A DNA stretch of 64,000 nucleotides. It comes from Bryobacterales bacterium (GTDB lineage Bacteria; Acidobacteriota; Terriglobia; Bryobacterales; Bryobacteraceae). The stretch lies in NCBI GenBank assembly GCA_016721425.1, contig JADKID010000009.1, forward strand, positions 434,001 to 498,000, given 5' to 3'. Under the pieces are notes generated by a model that was not told the DNA's origin, ran no database searches, and was given only the letters and a program-made list of their open reading frames with translations. The first letter of the stretch is position 1, and each line of letters opens with the position of its first letter. Of the stretch, positions 1 through 6,915 are shown one piece after another. The position numbers were made by a program, and so were the translations under genes.

Positions 1-46
1 CCCAGAAGCGTTTCAGCTTAAAGATCGTCTCCTGATAGGAATCCAT
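1..46 (-). CDS. glyQ: Probable glycyl-tRNA synthetase alpha subunit, N-terminus only (partial)
   Basis: Only the first 15 codons lie in the window; the rest is off the left edge. On the minus strand the ATG at 46-44 opens a frame reading MDSYQETIFKLKRFW, which resembles the start of bacterial GlyQ, where an aromatic-Q-[DE]-x-I-x-x-L-x-x-F-W pattern is usual. It starts 6 bases after the recO stop codon. The order recO then glyQ is known in other bacteria, for example Bacillus, and supports the call. The match rests on 15 residues, so another protein is possible. Confidence 0.5.
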   Translation of the reverse strand, partial: MDSYQETIFKLKRFW

Positions 47-52
47 GCGGAA

Positions 53-706
53 CTAGAGCGCCTCCATGAGCGGGACAGTAATGAGCTTGCGCTCGATGTG
101 TAGTTCGATTTCCCGGTAGAGGAAGCGGCGCAGGTCGCGGCCGGTTTCCCTGGACCAGGGCAGGTGGGAGAAGTGTTCGATGGGGCGGACGGCCATCTCA
201 GCGGCGAGCTCCTGTGTGACGGCGCTGACGCGCAGATCGGGCAGAATGCCGGAGAGGCGGACGGCCCAGAAGGTGAAATAGGTGGCGGCGCGCCAGACCG
301 CTGCCGGTAACTGATCGGGCGGCGTGGCGCGCAAGTCGGCCAGCACGGCGCTGATCAGCCGGAAAAACCGCTCGTTCGGTTCCGAGGGCGGCAGCAAGTG
401 GTCGGACACCTCCGCAATGTAGTCGAGCGCAATGCCGGCCTCGTAGGAGCTGAACAGACTGAACTGCGTCTGGATCAATTCCGTCGATTCCAGCCGGACC
501 AGCTCGACGTTCTCCCGCTGATAGTAGGCCGCTCGGACCTGCGAGAGCCGTTCGAGTGCCGATCCGAAGGGCCCTTTGGGCTTTCGCGCCCGTTTGGCAA
601 CGCCTCGCAGCTTTCCCTGATCGCGAGTAAAAAAGCTCACGATGAGATCCCCTTCCTGGAAAGGGTAGGTGCGGAGGACGAACGCCTCACTGACGCGAGC
701 TGGCAT
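53..706 (-). CDS. recO: DNA repair protein RecO
   Basis: RecO helps RecR load RecA on SSB-coated single strands during recombinational gap repair. The 217-residue product begins with the typical RecO OB-fold segment (SEAFVLRTYPFQEGDLIVSFFT, read here in short: EGDLIVSFF then GKLRGVAKRARKPK). It continues with the acidic helical part containing YIAEVSDHLLPP and an ELHIERKL C-terminus. The length is slightly below the usual 230-260 residues. The Cys4 zinc site found in many RecO proteins is absent: the region around GILPDLRVSAVTQEL has no cysteine. It precedes the probable glyQ by 6 bases on the same strand, which suggests co-transcription. The family call is firm from the N-terminal block and overall shape. 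Confidence 0.85.
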   Translation of the reverse strand: MPARVSEAFVLRTYPFQEGDLIVSFFTRDQGKLRGVAKRARKPKGPFGSALERLSQVRAAYYQRENVELVRLESTELIQTQFSLFSSYEAGIALDYIAEVSDHLLPPSEPNERFFRLISAVLADLRATPPDQLPAAVWRAATYFTFWAVRLSGILPDLRVSAVTQELAAEMAVRPIEHFSHLPWSRETGRDLRRFLYREIELHIERKLITVPLMEAL

Positions 707-780
707 CGCTGGCGCTCAATTTCCTCTATAGGTTATCACACTGAGACGTCTGAATTCGCGAGGGTTTTCGAGTGCGCAGG

Positions 781-809
781 TTGCGGTGGGGCGGTGTGGA
801 GGCTATGAT
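781..809 (+). promoter_or_regulatory. Predicted sigma-70 promoter of the tRNA-Pro gene
   Basis: A -35 box TTGCGG (781-786) and a -10 box TATGAT (804-809) are separated by exactly 17 bases. Transcription would begin near 816, about 15 bases before the mature tRNA 5' end at 831. Position and spacing are seen directly; promoter activity is inferred. Confidence 0.6.
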
Positions 810-830
810 GAAAAGGTCCGAGTGCGCCGT

Positions 831-907
<77 letters not shown>

Positions 908-1026
908 GTTCACTTGGATACCCCTCCCCGCCACATGGGCTCTACGCGGCTCACTCCTTCGACGATCTCTTGCGCCCTGACCTGGATGTCCAGAGTCGAT
1001 CCCGCGCCAGACGCTATAGTCGACGC

Positions 1027-1893
1027 ATGATTCGGCGGATCTCATTTGCATTCTGGGGTCTCGCTCTGCTGATGGCATCGCCGTCAAGCGGTGCCGACCC
1101 CGACGACTTGGCGGCCAGGACCGCCGCAATCGCTTCGATCAAAGCCCGGCAAACGGGAATCACGCCGGACTGCCCGAAAACCAGACGGAAGGAGCATCTA
1201 GAAGAAGCTTTATTCAATCTGCGCAGCGAAATGGTCGTGGACGGAAGACTGAACGAATCTCACTTCGTTTACGAAGTCGTTGATATCGGGTGCTACACGA
1301 TCGAAGACTCCTCGCTGGTCATCCACACCATTGATCACCCGGTAACATTCGGATACGTAGTCGTGGATAGGATCAGTGGAGGAACGTATCGCCTATGGAC
1401 AGACGTGGACGCCCACAGCGAGTTCAACCGACTGATTCGCGATCTTGGGGTAAGTGCCACAGAGAGCAGTGATGCGATCCAGGTTGCAGATCTTTACCGC
1501 GAAGTGGTCCTTGGCCCTTTCGAAGGAAACATGGTTTCCGATAGCTTCCAGGTCCGGCAATTGGCAGAGATGTCGTTCCACAAAGCTTATGGGGACTCAG
1601 ACTGGGTGAGAAAATTCGAACAGTGGTGGCGCCGCGTCCAGTCCGCGAGAATTACCAACTTCGACCGGGAAAGCCGGAGGGTGCCTGAAGGATGGATTGT
1701 AACCGGCATGGCATTCGAGGGCTTCAGGTTCACCGTTCCGCGCACCAAGATCTCAGGACGCGCATCGTTGGTGCGGTGGAGCCTCCGTATTTCGCCCAAC
1801 GGGCAAGTCGCAGTTCTCCCCTCACGGGTTCTATTTCAACAGCCGGTCGGTAAGAGTCGAAGCCAGAGAAAGGCTGTAGGGCCGAACTCGTAG
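1027..1893 (+). CDS. Secreted protein of unknown function
   Basis: The start chosen is the ATG at 1027, because it opens a typical signal peptide: MIRRIS, then a hydrophobic stretch FAFWGLALLMA, with likely cleavage after SSGA. The frame is open further upstream, but that part runs through the tRNA and cannot be coding. The mature part of about 265 residues has three Cys-like positions (DCPKTRR, IGCYTIE), a central segment rich in beta-type sequence (FGYVVVDRISGGTYRLW) and a basic C-terminus. No family was recognised. Its 3' end overlaps the out-of-frame extension of ilvD on the other strand (1730-1893), which argues that the extension is not genuine. Confidence 0.55.
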   Translation: MIRRISFAFWGLALLMASPSSGADPDDLAARTAAIASIKARQTGITPDCPKTRRKEHLEEALFNLRSEMVVDGRLNESHFVYEVVDIGCYTIEDSSLVIHTIDHPVTFGYVVVDRISGGTYRLWTDVDAHSEFNRLIRDLGVSATESSDAIQVADLYREVVLGPFEGNMVSDSFQVRQLAEMSFHKAYGDSDWVRKFEQWWRRVQSARITNFDRESRRVPEGWIVTGMAFEGFRFTVPRTKISGRASLVRWSLRISPNGQVAVLPSRVLFQQPVGKSRSQRKAVGPNS

Positions 1894-3916
1894 GTCCCAA
1901 ACGACGCGACCGTGCCTGCGCAATGCCCCGACCAACGACCTGGAAACTGAGGCTCAACCACCCGGCGTATAACTCCTGCTTTTCAGTAAACGCCCCCTGT
2001 AAGGATGATCTTCCCCGGTTCGGGCCCGGGCGGCCGGAGCTCCGAATCCCCCGTCCAGACCAGTCCCCCTTACCCCAGCCCGCTGATATCCCGCACGGCC
2101 CCCGCGCAGCGCTCGTCGTCATGGCGGCGTAGGCCTGCAGCGCACGCGACACCACGCGCTCGCGGGCCACGGGCTTCCAGGCCGCAGCGCCCTTGGCCTG
2201 CATGGCGGCGCGCCGCCGTTCCAGCTCGGCGTCCTCGATCTCCAGGCGCATCACGCGGTTCGGAATGTCGATCAGGATCCGATCGCCATCCTGCACCAGA
2301 CCGAGCGCACCGCCCTCGGCGGCCTCCGGCGAGACGTGCCCGATCGACAGGCCAGAACTGCCGCCGGAGAAGCGCCCGTCGGTGATCAGCGCGCAGACCT
2401 TGCCGAGTCCCTTGGATTTGAGATAGCTGGTGGGGTAGAGCATCTCCTGCATGCCCGGTCCGCCCTTGGGACCCTCATAGCGAATCAGCACGATCTCGCC
2501 GGGCTTCACGTCGTCGGCCAGAATGCCGGTCACTGCGTCGTCCTGGCTCTCGAAGATGTGCGCGGTGCCGTGGAAGACCAGGCTGGCCGGATCAACACCC
2601 GCGGTTTTGACGATGGAGCCATCCAGCGCGATATTGCCGTAGAGCACGGCGAGGCCGCCGTCGGGGCTGAAGGCATGGGCGATGTCGCGGATGGCGCCTT
2701 TGGCTCGATCGCGGTCCAGGCTGGGGTAGCGCTGGCTCTGGCTGAAGGGTTCGGTGGTGCGAATGCCGCCGGGGGCCGCGCGGAAGAACTGCTCCACCTC
2801 GGGACCCGCGTCCTGGCAAACGTCCCACTTCGCGATGGCCTCCGCGAGGGTGGCAGAGTGCACGGTGGGCACGTCGCGGTTGAGCAACCCGCCGCGATCG
2901 AGTTCGGCCAGGATGCCGAAAACGCCGCCGGCGCGGTGGACGTCTTCCACGTGCACGGTGGCCGACGACGGCGCGATTTTGCAGATGTTGGGCACCTTAC
3001 GCGAGAGGCGATCGATATCGGGCATGGTGAACGGAACGCCGCCCTCCTGCGCCGCCGCCAGCAGGTGGAGCACGGTGTTGGTGGAGCCGCCCATGGCGAT
3101 ATCCAGCGTCATGGCGTTTTCAAAGGCAGCGAAGGTGGCGATGCCGCGCGGCAGGGCGGAGGAGTCGTCCTGCTCGTACCAGCGGCGGGCGAGATCGACA
3201 ATCCGGCGTCCGGCCTGGAGGAAGAGTTGCCGGCGATCGGCGTGGGTGGCGACCACGGTGCCATTGCCGGGCAGCGCCAGGCCGAGCGCTTCCATCAGGC
3301 AGTTCATCGAATTGGCGGTGAACATGCCGGAGCAGGAGCCGCACGTCGGGCAGGCGGAACGCTCCATTTCGTCGGTATCGCTGTCGCTGACCTTGGGGTC
3401 GGCCGCGGCGATCATGGCGTCCACCAGATCCACGGAGCGGATCAGATCGCCTGAGCGCACCTTGCCCGCTTCCATAGGGCCGCCGGAAACGAAGATGGTG
3501 GGGATGTTCAGCCGTAGCGACGCCATGAGCATACCGGGCGTGATTTTGTCGCAGTTGGAGATGCAGACCAGGGCGTCGGCGCAGTGGGCATTGGCCATGT
3601 ACTCCACGCTGTCGGCGATCAGTTCGCGCGAGGGCAGGCTGTAGAGCATGCCGCCGTGGCCCATGGCGATGCCGTCGTCCACGGCGATGGTGTTGAACTC
3701 CTTGGCGACGCCGCCGGCGCGCTCGATCTCTGCTGCCACCATCTGGCCCAGATCCTTGAGATGGACGTGGCCGGGCACGAACTGCGTGAACGAATTGGCC
3801 ACGGCGATGATGGGCTTGTCGAAATCGCCGTCCTTCATTCCGGTGGCGCGCCAGAGGCTGCGGGCGCCGGCCATATTGCGGCCATGGGTGGTGGTGCGGG
3901 AGCGGTAAACAGGCAT
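1730..3916 (-). CDS. ilvD: Dihydroxy-acid dehydratase, with a 3' frameshift
   Basis: IlvD dehydrates 2,3-dihydroxy-isovalerate and 2,3-dihydroxy-3-methylvalerate in valine, leucine and isoleucine synthesis, using an iron-sulfur cluster and Mg2+. The product has the family blocks: CISNCDKITPGM, ACPTCGSCSGMFTANSMN (cluster cysteines), the AMGGSTNTVLHL block and ITDGRFSGGSSGLSIGH. The homologous part is about 615 residues, as in the long E. coli-type enzyme. After residue 606 (MTTSAARG) the frame leaves the family sequence. Adding one G to the G5 run at 2103-2099 restores A-V-R-D-I-S-G-L-G followed by TAA at 2072-2070, the normal IlvD ending. As written, the frame instead runs on for about 122 unrelated residues to 1730. 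The true 3' end is probably 2070. Confidence 0.93.
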   Translation of the reverse strand: MPVYRSRTTTHGRNMAGARSLWRATGMKDGDFDKPIIAVANSFTQFVPGHVHLKDLGQMVAAEIERAGGVAKEFNTIAVDDGIAMGHGGMLYSLPSRELIADSVEYMANAHCADALVCISNCDKITPGMLMASLRLNIPTIFVSGGPMEAGKVRSGDLIRSVDLVDAMIAAADPKVSDSDTDEMERSACPTCGSCSGMFTANSMNCLMEALGLALPGNGTVVATHADRRQLFLQAGRRIVDLARRWYEQDDSSALPRGIATFAAFENAMTLDIAMGGSTNTVLHLLAAAQEGGVPFTMPDIDRLSRKVPNICKIAPSSATVHVEDVHRAGGVFGILAELDRGGLLNRDVPTVHSATLAEAIAKWDVCQDAGPEVEQFFRAAPGGIRTTEPFSQSQRYPSLDRDRAKGAIRDIAHAFSPDGGLAVLYGNIALDGSIVKTAGVDPASLVFHGTAHIFESQDDAVTGILADDVKPGEIVLIRYEGPKGGPGMQEMLYPTSYLKSKGLGKVCALITDGRFSGGSSGLSIGHVSPEAAEGGALGLVQDGDRILIDIPNRVMRLEIEDAELERRRAAMQAKGAAAWKPVARERVVSRALQAYAAMTTSAARGPCGISAGWGKGDWSGRGIRSSGRPGPNRGRSSLQGAFTEKQELYAGWLSLSFQVVGRGIAQARSRRLGPTSSALQPFSGFDSYRPAVEIEPVRGELRLARWAKYGGSTAPTMRVLRSWCAER

Positions 3917-3981
3917 GGGAATCTACCCTTTACGATAGCAGGACGCCCCCATTTCACCGCCACTTCGTGTGCCGTCGCGGG

Positions 3982-5376
3982 CTAGGACTCGGGGAAGGGG
4001 TTGGACGAGTTGCTGCGCCGGACCGCTTGATTGAGCAGGGACGCACCCATGTCCAGCACCATCACGCCAATGGCGAACTTGCCCAGCGCCCGCATGGCGG
4101 GGTTGGCACGCGTGGCCGCAGCTCCTTCGATCTCCAGCGCGCCGCCCAGCTCGACACCGGTGGCCGAAACCGTGCCTCGCGTGAAGGCGCCTTCCGCCAT
4201 CTCGCCGGCTGCCTGGATCTCGGCCTTCCACTCGGCTGAGGCCACCTGGCCCTGGATCATCTTCTCCATGGTGGCCCGTTCGCCGCCGAGGGTCACAGTG
4301 TCACTGGCAACCGTCGCTTCGGCGCCGCCCTCCACCACGGCCCCGCCCCCGCCCTTCGGAGGCTGCGGCAGTTTTTGTCCGGGGTTGTTGAGTCCCTGGC
4401 CCTGCGTCCCGGGATGAACCTCTTCGACGTGGCGCGGCACGCCCTCCGCCTGATTCGGCTTGCGGAACTTACCCCCGCCCCCGATGATGGTGCCCGCAAT
4501 CAAAGGGGTGTTGCCGCCGCTCGCGGTGGAGGGGTCGTCGCTCCCGCTCGTCCTGGCGCCAGGCATACTATTGTTCAGAGACGCAGCGAGCACCAGTTTG
4601 CCGGTCTCCTTGGTGCCCTTTTCAGAGATCATCGTGCCGACGTGCTCCAGCGAGCCGCGAAAATCGTAGGGGTCCATCTGCTTGTAGGCGACATCGTTGA
4701 TCTGGCGCAGGGCCATCTCGCGGCGGGACACTTCGGCGGCGGTCAGGACGGTGCCGGAGACGCCGCCGTGCTGCTCGATGATCCGATTGAACGCCTTCTG
4801 ATCACCGCGTGCGATGGCGTCCTTGAAGCCCTCGCGCAAGCCAGAAATCATCTCCAGACGCTCGTCATAACCCTTCATGCCGGGGGCGCCGGCCATCGTC
4901 TGAATATCTCCGGGACTCAATGTGGAAAGATAGCCGGCGGCCTTGGCCAGCACCTCGTGGGTCATGCCCAACTGGGAGGCGGACTTCATTACCGTGCCGC
5001 GAATGGAAGGATCGAGACCCCGCTCGAAGTTCTTGCTCATCTCGGAGATGCGATCGAAGCCTCTCAATTGGGTGAGGTGGGCGGCGCTGGTCTTGTCAGA
5101 CCCCTGCGGCCCGGTGTAGGCAAGATACTCAGTGGCGCTGGGGGACTTAGTCTCCTTGGCTTGCTCGAAGCGGAGTTTGCCCAGGCTGGCGTCTATGGCC
5201 TCGCCGGAGCGATCGGCCGGTGGGCGCGGCGCCTCAGTTGGGGCTTCGGCGTCAGAAGCGGGGCCCGCACCGGAAGGCGTGGCACCCGCCGGATTCGCCG
5301 CGCGGGCCGCCTCGGCGGGCTTTGGTGCAGAGGCGCCACCGGGCACGACGGTGGAAGAAGAGGGGGGGACTCGCAT
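3982..5376 (-). CDS. Proline/alanine-rich protein of unknown function
   Basis: The 464-residue product has three parts. Residues 1-65 are a low-complexity Pro/Ala/Ser-rich stretch with no signal peptide. Residues of about 70-265 look helical and charged, with segments such as LSPGDIQTMAGAPGMKGYDE and EVSRREMALRQINDVAYKQM. From about 270 the sequence becomes Gly/Ser-rich (SGGNTPLIAGTIIGGGGK) and ends with one hydrophobic helix near FAIGVMVLDMGASLL. No family was recognised. A disordered N-terminus on a helical body with a late hydrophobic helix is seen in some exported effectors, but nothing here proves export. It lies 66 bases downstream of ilvD on the same strand but faces away from the regulator at 5678. 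Confidence 0.55.
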   Translation of the reverse strand: MRVPPSSSTVVPGGASAPKPAEAARAANPAGATPSGAGPASDAEAPTEAPRPPADRSGEAIDASLGKLRFEQAKETKSPSATEYLAYTGPQGSDKTSAAHLTQLRGFDRISEMSKNFERGLDPSIRGTVMKSASQLGMTHEVLAKAAGYLSTLSPGDIQTMAGAPGMKGYDERLEMISGLREGFKDAIARGDQKAFNRIIEQHGGVSGTVLTAAEVSRREMALRQINDVAYKQMDPYDFRGSLEHVGTMISEKGTKETGKLVLAASLNNSMPGARTSGSDDPSTASGGNTPLIAGTIIGGGGKFRKPNQAEGVPRHVEEVHPGTQGQGLNNPGQKLPQPPKGGGGAVVEGGAEATVASDTVTLGGERATMEKMIQGQVASAEWKAEIQAAGEMAEGAFTRGTVSATGVELGGALEIEGAAATRANPAMRALGKFAIGVMVLDMGASLLNQAVRRSNSSNPFPES

Positions 5377-5677
5377 TGTGATTCAGCTCCTGCTCACTTA
5401 TCGAGACTCCTTCGTAAAGATTGTCACCTCGTGCATCAATTTGAGTGAGTTTCCTACTTCACGAAAAAGTCAGTTCAGCGAGACGCGAGCGCCGGCTCGA
5501 TGCCGTCTGGAAGCGTTCAATTCGCTGGTTCACACTGGGGAACCGGGATGGCGCGGCGTTGCCCGCTGGCCTCGGCGGGGCAGACCGCATTATTCTGCGA
5601 CATTCTGGCTTCCTGGTGAAATACGGTCGATATACGAACTGTTTTGCATCTATTGTGGCGCGCGTCTCAGGTCTGAT
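5377..5677. other. Divergent intergenic region, about 300 bases
   Basis: This lies between the start of the Pro/Ala-rich protein (minus strand) and the LuxR-type regulator (plus strand), so it should carry promoters for both. Frames remain open through it, but the translations have no family features. No convincing -35/-10 pair, hairpin or repeat was found by eye. Confidence 0.4.
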
Positions 5678-6838
5678 ATGCTTCGCGGCATGCAGCCCCG
5701 TTCAGCCGCCTATTCTGGCGACGAGTTGATTCAGCTTGCCTATGAGGCGCTGGAGCGCCCCGATGCCTGGCAGGAATTGCTGGACGGAATCGTCGCCGCG
5801 ACCGGCCGCACACAGGGTTTGCTTTCTGTCATTTACCCGGGAAGGAGTGAGTACTCCTTTCAGGTGTCCATTGGCGCCCCCCCGGAGGCGCTCCGCGAAT
5901 ACGCTGAGCGCTGGCACGGCGAGGACATCTGGGCGACTCGCGTTGACCCCTTCCAGGTGCCGGTGGGCAAGATTCTCCTGAGCCAGGACATTTGCCCGGA
6001 CGAGATATTGGAAGCCTCCGACTACTACCGTGAATTCCTGGCCCGGTACCGGTGGCACTACGGCGCTGGCGTTCGGCTCTCCGGCCAGGCCCACCAGATG
6101 GCGGTTCTTACCGTCAATGGTCCCAAGGAGAGCGGTCCGCTCAAGAGCCACCACGTCGACGTTTTGAATCGCCTTCTGCCGCACCTGTGTCGCGCGGTAC
6201 GGGTCCATGAGGCTATGGCGGACCTCCGGCAGCAGAGTGCCGCGGCGATACACGCCGCCAGCCGGCCCGACGACGGCGTGGCGCTGACGACTTCGGAAGG
6301 GCGCCTGTTGTATGGCAACGCCGCGGTCTCACGCATCCTGGAGGAAGCCGACGGCCTGCGCTACCGTGGCACGGCCCTCTCGGCCTGTCATCCCGAGGAT
6401 CAAGAAGACATCCAGGCCGCTCTCCGGGAAGTCACAGAAGCCCGGCGCGGTCCGAATCCGGCGCCAATTCGCCTTTCGATCCGCCGCCAGTCTGGCGGAG
6501 CTCCCTATCTCGTGTTTGTGCAAGCTGGTACGCCCGCAAGTACGCCCCCCATGAGTTTGGCTCTGCCCACGGCGCTCGTCACGCTGATTGACCCGGCCCG
6601 CGACTCGACTGCGGTGGATACGGCGATGCTCCGGCAGGCCTACCACCTTTCCGGGTCCGAAGCTCGCCTCGCCGCGCAACTCGTTGCTGGCCTAACGCCC
6701 AAAGACGCGGCCGAGGCTTCTGGCGTCGCCATCTCCACCATCCGCACCCAGCTTCGCAGCCTCTTCGCCAAGACCGGCTGTTCCCGCCAGTCTGAGGTGG
6801 TCAAGCTGGCCCTGCGCATGGCCGGCCACAAGTCCTGA
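5678..6838 (+). CDS. LuxR-family transcriptional regulator with helix-turn-helix C-terminus
   Basis: A 386-residue protein from the ATG at 5678 (a second in-frame ATG at 5690 is equally possible). The frame is open upstream, but that part reads as non-coding. The last 65 residues form a LuxR/GerE-type helix-turn-helix: LSGSEARLAAQLVAGLTPKD, then A-E-A-S-G-V-A-I-S-T-I-R-T-Q-L and FAKTGCSRQSEVVKL. The N-terminal 320 residues are a sensory part without cysteine or TM features. They include a PAS-like segment around VALTTSEGRLLYGNAAVSRIL. It sits 77 bases upstream of the first cyanophycin synthetase paralogue on the same strand and is a candidate regulator of that cluster, by position only. Confidence 0.75.
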   Translation: MLRGMQPRSAAYSGDELIQLAYEALERPDAWQELLDGIVAATGRTQGLLSVIYPGRSEYSFQVSIGAPPEALREYAERWHGEDIWATRVDPFQVPVGKILLSQDICPDEILEASDYYREFLARYRWHYGAGVRLSGQAHQMAVLTVNGPKESGPLKSHHVDVLNRLLPHLCRAVRVHEAMADLRQQSAAAIHAASRPDDGVALTTSEGRLLYGNAAVSRILEEADGLRYRGTALSACHPEDQEDIQAALREVTEARRGPNPAPIRLSIRRQSGGAPYLVFVQAGTPASTPPMSLALPTALVTLIDPARDSTAVDTAMLRQAYHLSGSEARLAAQLVAGLTPKDAAEASGVAISTIRTQLRSLFAKTGCSRQSEVVKLALRMAGHKS

Positions 6839-6915
6839 GTCGAGACGCTCGCTCGCGTCCTCCGGCGAGGCGGCCCGGCACTCCGCTAGTCTGGAAGTAG
6901 CCTCACGCCAAAAAG

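Noticed and set aside
398..808. Plus-strand frame of 136 residues over recO
   Set aside because: It lies antisense to recO, which matches its family well. The translation has no family features.
2336..3644. Long plus-strand frames (372 and 296 residues) opposite ilvD
   Set aside because: These are GC-rich shadows of the real gene on the minus strand; composition is Arg/Gly/Ala-rich without motifs.
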